Of a DNA stretch of 64,000 bases, positions 8,134 to 16,663 are shown piece by piece. Source of the stretch: an uncultured Flavobacteriaceae bacterium (GTDB lineage: Bacteria; Bacteroidota; Bacteroidia; Flavobacteriales; Flavobacteriaceae); the NCBI GenBank assembly GCA_943789455.1, contig CALSUE010000001.1:946001-1010000 (forward strand), in the 5' to 3' direction. Position 1 is the first letter of the stretch. Every line of letters starts with the position of its first letter. Below the pieces are notes generated by a model, which was not told where the DNA came from, did no database searches, and saw only the letters and a list, made by a program, of their open reading frames with translations. Position numbers and translations under genes: made by a program.

Positions 8134-10281
8134 TTAAATTTTGAGTTTTAAAATGGATTCTTTTTTATTCAAATCATTCAATGCTTTAACAGTTACTTTT
8201 TTTGTTTGATTAGGTCTTCCAAAATTATTATAAACTGTTATTTTAAGGTAAGTAGGTATAGAATTATCACCTGTCTTTTTGCCATAATAAGAGATATTAA
8301 ATAACCATTCTCCTTTGTCTTTTTTAGTGATAAAAAACTCTTCTAATCCATAACCTTGAGCGGTTTCTTTTATAATTCTAGAACGCTCCTCATTCTGTGT
8401 ATGTGACCAAGTATAATATCTTTGCTGAGGATTTACAATTTGCAAATCAAATTGGGCATCAAAATAACTCCATTCGAAAACTATACGTGTATCATACTCT
8501 GCATTTTTTTTATAAAAATCAGGAATATCGGCAGCAACTAAAGTTGAGTTGTGCAAGGCTACTAAATTTTTATATTCTGAATTAATGGTTTGCTTTAATC
8601 CAGAAAATGAATTGACCTCAGTATATTTATTATTGTATATTTTATTATGAACCTCCTGGGCTTTTGTATATTGCTTGTTGAGTTGATAACTTAAAGCTAA
8701 ATTTCTATAGGCCTGAGATTCTGATGGTTTTATGGAGATTATTTGTTCATAAGCTTCAACAGATTCATCAAACATGTCAAACTCCTCATATTTATAGGCC
8801 AACATCCTTAAAATTTCAACATCTAAACTTTTATGTACTTCTAAAACATTGGATAATATTCTCTTAATCATATAAGAGTTATTCCAATTTTTAAAATAAG
8901 AAGCCATATCAAAAAAGAAATTGACATCCTTACCATATAATTCTCTTTGAGAAAGGTACGTTTTATAAGCCTCCTCAATAGTTGTTGTTTGTGATATTTC
9001 TTTTATGTAGGGTTTATCAATAATTTCTTCAATTTCTGTATCATCTATATAAGTAGGTGTATTCCCTAATTGTCTTTTCTTTTTCTTTTTAAAACTTGAC
9101 GAACCTGTTTTTGTTTTTATGAGTAATACCCCATTACTTCCATCACTTCCGTAAATATTTGTTGCAGCCAAACCTTTTAAATAGGTAACACTCTCAATAT
9201 TTTCTGGATCAATAAAACCTGTATCAGCTATAAAACCTCCACCTCTTGAAGAGTTACTTTGTTTAATCACCAAGCCATCAACAACTACAAGACCATACTG
9301 ATTTCCTAAGATAGTAGTACCTAGTCCTCTTCCTACAAACTGACTCAAATCATCATTAGCTCCTATTTTTACACCTGCAAATTTACCAGCTACAGCATCT
9401 TTTACATCAGTATTTGAAGGTATTATTTTATTTCCATCTAAAGTCTCTATAGAGTACCCTAGTCTTTTTTTATCTAGTTTACCATATCCATTATCTACAA
9501 CTTCTTGTTTATTATTCTCAAGTACCAACTCATCAAGTACCATATTACCGTCAGTCATGTAAATATTTTTTGTTGCGCTATCTGAAGCTCTAGATAAAAT
9601 GGTGTTTTTCCCTACATATCTAAATTCTAAAATTCCCCTATTCTGGGCTTTAATTGAAAAGTTACCTAAACTATCAGTTAAAGTCTGTGTGTTGTTTCCT
9701 CTTGAAACAACAGTAACATCCGAAAGGTATCCATTTTCATCACTAACCCGCCCATTAATGGTCTTAAATTCTGATGATGCAGATGTATTAGATTGGATAG
9801 TTCTTAAATCAATAAACTTGTCTTTAGAGCCTTTTGTAATAGAGACTAAAAAATCTGTATTGTATTCTTTATTACTAGATACAACTGTGAGAGGTGCTGT
9901 AATTTTTAGAAGTTTTGAATCGTAAGTATATCCATCAGAAAATAACAAAACCTCATCTGATGCTGAAACTATTAATTTGTTGTAGTTAGTTGAACCGTCA
10001 TACGTTGTATTTTTAAGTTCTTTTTTTAAAGCTAACCAATTACTATTTTTAATACCGTAAGTTTCGGTTAAAATGATATCATTACTAAATTTAATAAGGC
10101 TAACTTCTGTAGTTGAATTTTTAAAAAAATACTCATTTAAATAATCTAAATCATTATCTAAATTTCTATCAATCATACTGTAAGAGGTGTCCCAAAGTAA
10201 TGTAACTTTTTTAGTAATTTCCTGAGAACTAACAGAGAGGCAGATTGAAATAGCTGTTAGTAGTGATAAATATTTTCTCAT
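8134..10281 (-). CDS. Multidomain exported protein: vWA, regulatory-like domain, TonB plug, TPR, DUF2135
   Basis: Exported 715-residue protein with an unusual domain chain. It has a signal peptide (1-20), then a von Willebrand A domain (about 25-150) with a full MIDAS set (Asp-31, Ser-33, Ser-35 in DTSYS, Thr-98, Asp-116). A carboxypeptidase-regulatory-like beta domain (about 174-252) follows, then a SusC/TonB-receptor plug domain (about 275-392) with the NIESVTYLKG and ATNIYGSDGSNGVLLIKT signatures. TPR-like helices (about 435-575) and a DUF2135-like C-terminal domain (about 595-700, DLQIVNP, GYGLEEFF, VYNNFG) complete it. There is no outer-membrane beta-barrel, so it is not a transporter. 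It is the last gene of the heme run, 29 bases after hemF. Function unknown; protein-protein assembly in the periplasm is the plausible reading. Confidence 0.75.
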   Translation of the reverse strand: MRKYLSLLTAISICLSVSSQEITKKVTLLWDTSYSMIDRNLDNDLDYLNEYFFKNSTTEVSLIKFSNDIILTETYGIKNSNWLALKKELKNTTYDGSTNYNKLIVSASDEVLLFSDGYTYDSKLLKITAPLTVVSSNKEYNTDFLVSITKGSKDKFIDLRTIQSNTSASSEFKTINGRVSDENGYLSDVTVVSRGNNTQTLTDSLGNFSIKAQNRGILEFRYVGKNTILSRASDSATKNIYMTDGNMVLDELVLENNKQEVVDNGYGKLDKKRLGYSIETLDGNKIIPSNTDVKDAVAGKFAGVKIGANDDLSQFVGRGLGTTILGNQYGLVVVDGLVIKQSNSSRGGGFIADTGFIDPENIESVTYLKGLAATNIYGSDGSNGVLLIKTKTGSSSFKKKKKRQLGNTPTYIDDTEIEEIIDKPYIKEISQTTTIEEAYKTYLSQRELYGKDVNFFFDMASYFKNWNNSYMIKRILSNVLEVHKSLDVEILRMLAYKYEEFDMFDESVEAYEQIISIKPSESQAYRNLALSYQLNKQYTKAQEVHNKIYNNKYTEVNSFSGLKQTINSEYKNLVALHNSTLVAADIPDFYKKNAEYDTRIVFEWSYFDAQFDLQIVNPQQRYYTWSHTQNEERSRIIKETAQGYGLEEFFITKKDKGEWLFNISYYGKKTGDNSIPTYLKITVYNNFGRPNQTKKVTVKALNDLNKKESILKLKI

Positions 10282-10310
10282 ATTTTTTTTATAAAATTAG
10301 GAATAAATCT

Positions 10311-11213
10311 TTAAACCCAATCTATTGGATTTGTTAAAACATCTATTAACTTTTGTTCTTCAGAATCTTCTTTAGGACTATAATTATATTTCCACTGAAC
10401 CAAAGGTGGTAAACTCATTAAAATACTTTCAATTCTGCCCTTAGTTTTTAGACCAAATAATGTACCTCTATCATGAACTAGATTAAATTCAACATAACGT
10501 CCTCTTCGTATTTCTTGCCAGTTTTTATGTGATTTTTCATAAGTCATATTTTTTCTCTTTTCAACTATTGGAACGTAACTTTCTAAAAAACTATTTCCTA
10601 CTGCTGTTACAAAATCATATCTATCTTGAATCGAAAACTCATCTGTTTGTTTCAAATAATCGAAAAATAATCCTCCTATACCTCGTGCTTCATTTCTGTG
10701 AGTATTCCAAAAATAGTCATCACAATTCTTTTTAAAATTTGGATAAAATTCTTCTTGATATGGATCACAAACATTTTTACAAACCGTGTGAAAATGAACT
10801 GCATCTTCATTAAATAAATAATAGGGTGTTAAATCTTGCCCTCCACCAAACCATTGAGTTACAATTTCACCTTGCGAGTCATACATTTCAAAATAACGCC
10901 AATTGGCATGAACAGTTGGTACAAATGGATTATTAGGATGTAAGACTAGACTTAATCCACAGGCAAAAAAATCACCTTCATCTACGTTAAATTGTTTTCT
11001 TAATACTTCTGGTAATTCACCATGAACAGCTGATATATTAACACCCCCTTTTTCAAAAATAGCACCATTTTCTATGACACGAGTTCTTCCGCCTCCACCT
11101 TCATTACGCTTCCAAATATCTTCTTTAAATCTTGCTGCCCCATCTATTTCTTCAATTTTTGAAGTGATACGATCTTGTAGGCTTTCTATATATTTATAAA
11201 ACTGATCTTTCAT
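10311..11213 (-). CDS. hemF: Oxygen-dependent coproporphyrinogen III oxidase
   Basis: Converts coproporphyrinogen III to protoporphyrinogen IX by two oxidative decarboxylations, using O2. The 300-residue length is normal for HemF. Family motifs are clear: RVIENGAIFEKGGVN near the N-terminus, HANWRYFE, WFGGGQDLTPYY, RGIGGLFFDY and the C-terminal RRGRYVEFNLVHDRGT. No oxygen-independent HemN is in the window, so the local pathway is aerobic. The gene lies six bases after the EI24 gene and 29 before the vWA/plug gene in the heme operon. Confidence 0.96.
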   Translation of the reverse strand: MKDQFYKYIESLQDRITSKIEEIDGAARFKEDIWKRNEGGGGRTRVIENGAIFEKGGVNISAVHGELPEVLRKQFNVDEGDFFACGLSLVLHPNNPFVPTVHANWRYFEMYDSQGEIVTQWFGGGQDLTPYYLFNEDAVHFHTVCKNVCDPYQEEFYPNFKKNCDDYFWNTHRNEARGIGGLFFDYLKQTDEFSIQDRYDFVTAVGNSFLESYVPIVEKRKNMTYEKSHKNWQEIRRGRYVEFNLVHDRGTLFGLKTKGRIESILMSLPPLVQWKYNYSPKEDSEEQKLIDVLTNPIDWV

Positions 11214-11219
11214 AAAATA

Positions 11220-11951
11220 TTATTGGTTAATTATTTTTACTGTAGCTATTGTTGCTGAAGTAACAGAAAAAGGAATAATAAAAATTACTCCAACAAAAGG
11301 AATTAATAAAAATAACATAAATACAAGACCATTCCCAATGGCTATTCCTTTATTTACTTTTACAAATTGAATACTTTTTTGATAGCTAAAATGTCTTTCT
11401 AATGTATAATCCATATTTCCAAAACCTGCAAAATAAGCTTGCATCAAAAACAATAAAATAAAAGAGAAAAATCCAATGAATGGAATTAAGCCCAATAATA
11501 AAATTGGAAGTGAAAACAATAGTTCTCTGAATAAATTCCGGCTGCTAATCTTTATACTTCTTAATATAAGAGTTGAGGACGAAGAAACTTGTGTTTTTGA
11601 TGTAACCCCTGTAAAATCATCTTCAATTTTCTTGGAAATTGGGCCCATAAAAGGAGCTGACAGAATCATAATAAGATGTTTAAATACTATTAATCCTATT
11701 GATATTAAAATAATACCGCTCAATATTTTACTAATAGTATTGATAGTTTCTTTACCAAAATCCCAACTCCAAAAACTTGAAATATATAAACCAATAACTT
11801 CTGAAAAACTGATAGAAATTAATACTATACTTAAAAAAACAACCACGCTTATAAGCATAGGGATCATAAAAAATCTCCAAAGTTTTAACCTAGAAATGAC
11901 TTCATAAGCTTCTAAATAAGCTTTCAGGCCACCAATTAAATTAGAAATCAT
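11220..11951 (-). CDS. EI24 domain-containing (CysZ-like) membrane protein
   Basis: Polytopic inner-membrane protein of 243 residues with the EI24/CysZ pattern. Helices lie near residues 27-48, 80-110, 140-170 and 205-235, with the loop PFMGPISKKIEDDF and a YTLERHFSYQKSIQFVK signature. CysZ imports sulfate in Enterobacteria, but Bacteroidota members are broadly labelled EI24 and their substrate is not established. It sits four bases after the tautomerase gene and six before hemF, so it is co-transcribed with heme genes. That context does not prove a link to heme, since the flavobacterial operon includes other unrelated genes. Confidence 0.75.
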   Translation of the reverse strand: MISNLIGGLKAYLEAYEVISRLKLWRFFMIPMLISVVVFLSIVLISISFSEVIGLYISSFWSWDFGKETINTISKILSGIILISIGLIVFKHLIMILSAPFMGPISKKIEDDFTGVTSKTQVSSSSTLILRSIKISSRNLFRELLFSLPILLLGLIPFIGFFSFILLFLMQAYFAGFGNMDYTLERHFSYQKSIQFVKVNKGIAIGNGLVFMLFLLIPFVGVIFIIPFSVTSATIATVKIINQ

Positions 11952-11955
11952 AATT

Positions 11956-12300
11956 TTAAAGCATTGTTTTGTTAATGTATGAAGATTTTTCTAAATCTCT
12001 AATATTCATGGAAATAATTGGAACTTCCGGAAATAATTGATTTAATTTAGATACGATTTTTCTTGAGAGATCCGCTTTTTGTTCCGGTGTTCTTCCTTCC
12101 ATAATATTTCCAAAAACATGAATAAAATCTAAATCACCCCCTAATACCAAAGAGTGTTTAAAAGGATTTAAACGAACTTTAATAGCATCTCTTGAAAACA
12201 GACCTGAAGAAAAAGCAGACTCGAAAACCTCATCTAAAATTTCTTTAGGATCTTTTAGTTCTAATATGTTTTCTGAACAATCTACTATAAAGTGAGGCAT
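11956..12300 (-). CDS. 5-carboxymethyl-2-hydroxymuconate isomerase-like tautomerase
   Basis: Small enzyme of 114 residues in the CHMI branch of the tautomerase superfamily, which uses the N-terminal proline exposed after Met removal (Pro-2 in MPHFIVDCS) as a catalytic base. The start fits the family (P-H-x-x-x-x-C-S), and the mid-region with KVRLNPF and the helix TPEQKADLSRKIVSKL also match. In E. coli the relative acts in homoprotocatechuate breakdown, but none of the other genes of that pathway is here. The protein is embedded in the heme operon, so its real substrate is unknown. Confidence 0.78.
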   Translation of the reverse strand: MPHFIVDCSENILELKDPKEILDEVFESAFSSGLFSRDAIKVRLNPFKHSLVLGGDLDFIHVFGNIMEGRTPEQKADLSRKIVSKLNQLFPEVPIISMNIRDLEKSSYINKTML

Positions 12301-12333
12301 TTTTTTATTTTTTATAATTACAAATCTTATCTT

Positions 12334-12822
12334 TTAATTCTCAAGATACACTAATTGTCTTGGATAATTTTCAACATCCTCAACTGAGACTATTTGAACA
12401 GCATATTCTAATTGTTCCTTCAACAGAATCACCCATTGGTTTTGAGTACTTTTGGGTGTTTTAAGAAACAACTCTCTCCCAATACAATTATTATGAAGGT
12501 CCATTATTCTTGGGAGCGCTTCATTAGGTGAAAAATCTTCATGCCAATCTGTAAACTCCTTAGTCCATAAAATTACTTCGTAACTTTTTTTTGAGAACAA
12601 ACTACATTGCTTGGCTATAAAAATATTCCATAAAGCATGGCGAAAGGCATTGGCTTTATTGTTGAACCCATGTGTATTAGGAAACTCTCTCTGAGAAATT
12701 CTTAAAACATCAAAAGTCGCTTTTATAGTGGAAATGAAAAAAAATGGATGCTTAAACAAAAACAACATTAACTTTTTAAGTTGTCGAAAACGAATCCCTT
12801 TAAAGACATCCCAAACCAGCAT
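12334..12822 (-). CDS. DUF6973-like conserved protein
   Basis: Cytoplasmic protein of 162 residues, mostly helical. A strongly conserved-looking His/Asp/Asn set is visible: NAFRHALWN near residue 62-70, FTDWHEDF near 90, and MDLHNNCIGRELF near 107-118. This pattern resembles a family of Bacteroidota proteins called DUF6973 and suggests a metal-binding or hydrolytic site built from the HE and DLHNN residues; that is inference. No signal peptide is evident. The gene starts one base after hemE ends, so translation is likely coupled, but a heme role is unproven. Confidence 0.5.
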   Translation of the reverse strand: MLVWDVFKGIRFRQLKKLMLFLFKHPFFFISTIKATFDVLRISQREFPNTHGFNNKANAFRHALWNIFIAKQCSLFSKKSYEVILWTKEFTDWHEDFSPNEALPRIMDLHNNCIGRELFLKTPKSTQNQWVILLKEQLEYAVQIVSVEDVENYPRQLVYLEN

Positions 12823-12823
12823 T

Positions 12824-13849
12824 TTATTCTTTATACTCTTTTACAGCATCAATAAATGCTTTCGCATTTTCTAATGGAATATTTGGTAATATTCCATGAC
12901 CTAAGTTTACAATATATTTATCTTTTCCAAACTCACGAATCATTTGATGAACCATTCGTTTTATCTCTGCTGGCGGTGACATTAATCTAGAGGGATCAAA
13001 ATTACCTTGAAGTGTAATATTTCCTCCAGATAAATAACGAGCATTTCTTGCCGAACAGGTCCAATCTACTCCTAAAGCAGCTGCTCCAGATTTTGACATT
13101 TCATTAAGTGCAAACCAACATCCTTTTCCAAAAGCAATTACAGGAACAAAGTCTTTTAAAGCATCAATAATTTGCTGAATATACTTCCAGGAAAATTCTT
13201 GATAATCTGTGGGAGACAACATTCCACCCCATGAATCAAAAATCTGAACAGCATTTACTCCTGCCATTACTTTTGCTTTCAAGTAAGCAATAGTTGTATC
13301 TGTGATTTTTTGCAACAATTGGTGAGCTGCTATTGGATTTGTAAAACAGAACTCTTTAGCTTTATCAAAATTCTTAGAGCCTTGTCCTTGAACAACATAA
13401 CATAATATTGTCCATGGAGACCCTGCAAAACCAATTAATGGAATTTCATCATTCAATTTTTCCTTTGTAGCTTTAATTGCTTCCATCACATAACCCAATT
13501 CAGTATTCACATCAGGAATAATAACATTGTCTACTCCTTTTTGATCTCTGACTGGTTTAGGGAGGTAAGGACCAAAATCTGGCTTCATTTCAACCTCTAT
13601 ATTCATTGCTTGAGGAATCACCAAAATATCTGAAAATAATATGGCAGCATCCATACCGTACCTTCGAATGGGTTGTACTGTAATTTCAGAGGCTAATTCT
13701 GGGGTTCTACAACGTGTAAAGAAATCATATTTCTTTTTAATCTCCATAAACTCTGGTAAATAACGACCAGCTTGACGCATCATCCATACTGGTGGCCTAT
13801 CTACTGTTTCACCTTTCAAGGCTCTTAAAAATAAATCGTTTTTTATCAT
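12824..13849 (-). CDS. hemE: Uroporphyrinogen III decarboxylase
   Basis: Removes four carboxyl groups from uroporphyrinogen III to give coproporphyrinogen III, the step before HemF. Length 341 is typical. The N-terminal motif [17 protein letters not shown], with the two arginines that bind substrate carboxylates, is intact. The second signature [12 protein letters not shown] (about residue 140-151) and the C-terminal [11 protein letters not shown] are also present. It is flanked by one-base gaps to both neighbours, showing tight operon packing between the PrcB-like lipoprotein gene and the DUF6973-like gene. Confidence 0.97.
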   Translation of the reverse strand: MIKNDLFLRALKGETVDRPPVWMMRQAGRYLPEFMEIKKKYDFFTRCRTPELASEITVQPIRRYGMDAAILFSDILVIPQAMNIEVEMKPDFGPYLPKPVRDQKGVDNVIIPDVNTELGYVMEAIKATKEKLNDEIPLIGFAGSPWTILCYVVQGQGSKNFDKAKEFCFTNPIAAHQLLQKITDTTIAYLKAKVMAGVNAVQIFDSWGGMLSPTDYQEFSWKYIQQIIDALKDFVPVIAFGKGCWFALNEMSKSGAAALGVDWTCSARNARYLSGGNITLQGNFDPSRLMSPPAEIKRMVHQMIREFGKDKYIVNLGHGILPNIPLENAKAFIDAVKEYKE

Positions 13850-13850
13850 C

Positions 13851-14318
13851 TTATTGTAGGTTATCTTTGTTTATAAAGGTGATGGATTCTTCTTGTTTGT
13901 CTATTATTACAATATGATAAGGCTGAGTGACAACCATATTTACCATTGCTGTAGTTGAAGGTTTGCTTGTTGTGTAAATTATTTTTAAACCACTTTTTTC
14001 TATAAAAATATTTTCAATTTCTATTTTAAACCCCGAAGTATTTCTAATGCTATCAAAAACACATAATAGTTGTTGTTTGGAAAAATCAATAGCTGCTTTT
14101 GAAAAACGATTAGAAGCATTTATTTTATTTAAAAATATGTTCCAATCTTTCGCATTACTAATGCTAAAATTACTTTTTGAAATCCCCTCTGTGCCGTCAC
14201 CATAAAGAACTCCTATAGAAACTGTTTTAAAAGAAACTTCATTAGTTTTTAAAGTGTTTGTATTGGTTGTTTTGCAAGCAACCATTATTAATAAGAATAT
14301 GCTTATTGTTATTCTCAT
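13851..14318 (-). CDS. PrcB C-terminal domain-like lipoprotein
   Basis: Predicted lipoprotein of 155 residues. The short signal peptide ends at MVAC, so Cys-15 is the probable lipid anchor. The remaining domain (about 28-150) resembles the PrcB_C family: [27 protein letters not shown], then a strand pair ending in TQPYHIVII. In Treponema this domain is in a partner of a surface protease; the function in Bacteroidota is not known. The gene overlaps the end of hemL by four bases (ATGA) and precedes hemE by one, so it is firmly within the heme operon. Confidence 0.65.
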   Translation of the reverse strand: MRITISIFLLIMVACKTTNTNTLKTNEVSFKTVSIGVLYGDGTEGISKSNFSISNAKDWNIFLNKINASNRFSKAAIDFSKQQLLCVFDSIRNTSGFKIEIENIFIEKSGLKIIYTTSKPSTTAMVNMVVTQPYHIVIIDKQEESITFINKDNLQ

Positions 14319-15607
14319 TGACTTTCTTGAATTTTTTGAAATGATTTGTCTACTGCATTTTCAATCTTACTTATATCCTCCTCAGAAATGGCAGAGGATA
14401 AAAACCAAGCTTCAAATTGAGAGGGTGGAAGAAATACTCCATTTTTTATCATTTCCCAAAAGAAAATAGCAAACTTACTAGTATCTGAAGTTTGGGCTTG
14501 AGCAAAGTTTGTAACTGCTACTTTGGTGAAAAATGGATTCATCATGGAGCCAAATCTATTCACCGTTACATCTACATTATACTTTTTTCCTGCATGTAAT
14601 AAAATTGTCTCTATTCGCTCACCAATATGACTAAATTTCTCATATGGGTTTTGTCTTTTCAACTCTTTTAAGGTCGATATTCCTCCAGCCATTGCAATTG
14701 GATTTCCACTTAATGTTCCTGCTTGATACATACCACCCAATGGAGCAACACATTCCATTATTTCATTTCTAGCTCCATAAGCTCCTACAGGAAAACCACC
14801 TCCAATTACCTTTCCCAAACAAGTAATATCAGCTTCTGCACCTAGAAGTTCTTGCGCGCCTCCAAACTTAGAACGAAAACCTGTCATTACTTCATCTGCA
14901 ATTAAGAGTGCACCTTTGGTATGCAAAAAGTCTTTTAACTCTTTTAGAAAACCATTCTGAGGGATAACAACCCCCATATTACCTCCAACTGGTTCAATAA
15001 TTACACCAGCAATGTCTGAATGTTCTTCAAAATGTTTTTTTACACTATCTAAATCATTGTACGTAGCTATTAATGTATTTTTTACAGCCTCTTTTGGTAC
15101 GCCTTTACTTCCAGGAATACTTAGCGTGGCTAATCCAGAACCAGCAGCAACTAATAATGAATCTTGATGCCCGTGATAACATCCTGAAAACTTAATTATT
15201 TTATCTTTACCCGTATAAGCTCTAGCTAGTCGAACACCACTTAAAACAGCTTCTGTTCCAGAATTTACAAATCTCACCTTATCCATTCCAGGAAATGCAT
15301 CACATACAATTTTTGCAAGTGTTATTTCATTTTCAGTTGAAGCTCCAAATGAATAGCCATTTTTTAATGCTTTGTGAACAGCTTTTTGAACTTTTTTATG
15401 ACGATGACCTAAAATCATTGGCCCATACGATAAAACTAAATCTACATACTTGTTTCCATCAACGTCTATAATTTGAGAACCCCTTCCTCTTTTAATAAAT
15501 AAAGGATTTCCTCCAACAGAAGTGAATGCTCTTACAGGAGAATTAACAGCTCCTACTAGATTTACTAACCCTTTTTCGTAAAGTTTTTGAGATTTTTTAA
15601 AACCCAT
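14315..15607 (-). CDS. hemL: Glutamate-1-semialdehyde 2,1-aminomutase
   Basis: PLP enzyme that turns glutamate-1-semialdehyde into 5-aminolevulinate, the second step of the C5 pathway. With the ATG at 15607 the product is 430 residues, as expected. The frame is open to 15637, but the extra residues (FYRRKKQET) are absent from the family, whose chains begin just before SQKLYEKG. Signatures are NSPVRAF, NSGTEAVLSGVRLAR (PLP phosphate), IADEVMTGFR and the PLP lysine Lys-266 in CLGKVIGGGFPVGAYG. The gene follows hemB by 75 bases, the longest gap in the heme run. Confidence 0.96.
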   Translation of the reverse strand: MGFKKSQKLYEKGLVNLVGAVNSPVRAFTSVGGNPLFIKRGRGSQIIDVDGNKYVDLVLSYGPMILGHRHKKVQKAVHKALKNGYSFGASTENEITLAKIVCDAFPGMDKVRFVNSGTEAVLSGVRLARAYTGKDKIIKFSGCYHGHQDSLLVAAGSGLATLSIPGSKGVPKEAVKNTLIATYNDLDSVKKHFEEHSDIAGVIIEPVGGNMGVVIPQNGFLKELKDFLHTKGALLIADEVMTGFRSKFGGAQELLGAEADITCLGKVIGGGFPVGAYGARNEIMECVAPLGGMYQAGTLSGNPIAMAGGISTLKELKRQNPYEKFSHIGERIETILLHAGKKYNVDVTVNRFGSMMNPFFTKVAVTNFAQAQTSDTSKFAIFFWEMIKNGVFLPPSQFEAWFLSSAISEEDISKIENAVDKSFQKIQESQ

Positions 15608-15682
15608 TGTTTCTTGTTTTTTTCTTCTGTAAAACAATCAAGAAATAATTAGAATTTCCCAACTGCGGTTAAGGAAAAATTT

Positions 15683-16663
15683 TTATTTACTTAATTTTTT
15701 TGCAGCTTCTTTTGCAAAATATGTAATGATGATGTCAGCCCCAGCTCTTTTGATACTCAACAAACTTTCCATCATCACTTTTTCACCATCTAACCATCCT
15801 TTTTCGGAGGCAGCTTTAATCATTGCATATTCACCACTTACATTATAGGCTGTAACAGGTACATCATAATTATCTTTAAGCGACTTAATAATATCAAGAT
15901 ATGCCAAGGCTGGTTTTACCATTATCATATCGGCACCTTCTTCAATATCTAAATCAGCTTCAATAAGTGCTTCACTAGCATTTGCAGGATTCATTTGATA
16001 GGTTTTTTTGTCTCCAAATTTTGGAGCTGAATCTAAAGCCTCTCGAAATGGCCCATAAAAAGCACTTGCGTATTTTGCTGTGTAAGACATGATTGATACC
16101 TGAGTATATCCTGCCTCATCCAACACATTTCTAATATAACCCACACGACCGTCCATCATATCAGATGGTCCTAAAATATCTACACCAGCTTCTGCTTGTA
16201 CTAGTGCCATTTTAGCTAAAATTTCTAGAGTTTCGTCATTTAAAATCTCACCGTTCTCCAATAGACCATCATGTCCATCACTTGAGTAGGGATCCATTGC
16301 AATATCAGTCATTAATACTATGTCTGGAAACTGTGATTTAATTTTCATTAATGCCTGTATGTACAGACTATTTTTATTATGTCCTTCTGTGGCATATTTG
16401 TCTTTTTTATCCTCTTTAAGTGAGGGAAAAATACAAAACCCTTTAATTCCAATTTCTACACATTCATGAATTTCTTTCAATAACAAGTCAAGTGAATACC
16501 GGTAAATTCCTGGCATAGAAGAAATTTCCTCTTTTTGACCTGAACCTTCAATGAGAAATACAGGATAAATAAAGTCATTAATTGATAAAGTGGTTTCCTC
16601 CACCATAGCTCGTATAGCAGCAGATTTCCGATTTCTTCTTGGTCTCCTTGATTTATTGTACAT
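15683..16663 (-). CDS. hemB: Porphobilinogen synthase (ALA dehydratase)
   Basis: Condenses two 5-aminolevulinate molecules into porphobilinogen. The 326-residue chain has both active-site lysines (Lys-197 in SYTAKYASAFYGPFR and Schiff-base Lys-250 in MIMVKPALAY). The metal-site segment at about 119-132 reads TDIAMDPYSSDGHDG, with Asp in place of the three cysteines of zinc-dependent enzymes, so this is the magnesium/aspartate-rich class. The start codon lies inside the end of hemCD, an 11-base overlap that implies coupled translation. Confidence 0.96.
   Translation of the reverse strand: MYNKSRRPRRNRKSAAIRAMVEETTLSINDFIYPVFLIEGSGQKEEISSMPGIYRYSLDLLLKEIHECVEIGIKGFCIFPSLKEDKKDKYATEGHNKNSLYIQALMKIKSQFPDIVLMTDIAMDPYSSDGHDGLLENGEILNDETLEILAKMALVQAEAGVDILGPSDMMDGRVGYIRNVLDEAGYTQVSIMSYTAKYASAFYGPFREALDSAPKFGDKKTYQMNPANASEALIEADLDIEEGADMIMVKPALAYLDIIKSLKDNYDVPVTAYNVSGEYAMIKAASEKGWLDGEKVMMESLLSIKRAGADIIITYFAKEAAKKLSK

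Noticed and set aside
13000..13849. Open frames on the opposite strand inside long genes throughout the window
   Set aside because: These are shadows: they lack start context, have no recognisable domains and lie entirely within well-supported genes.
15608..15637. Longer hemL start
   Set aside because: The extra ten residues are not part of the family; the ATG at 15607 gives the standard 430-residue enzyme.
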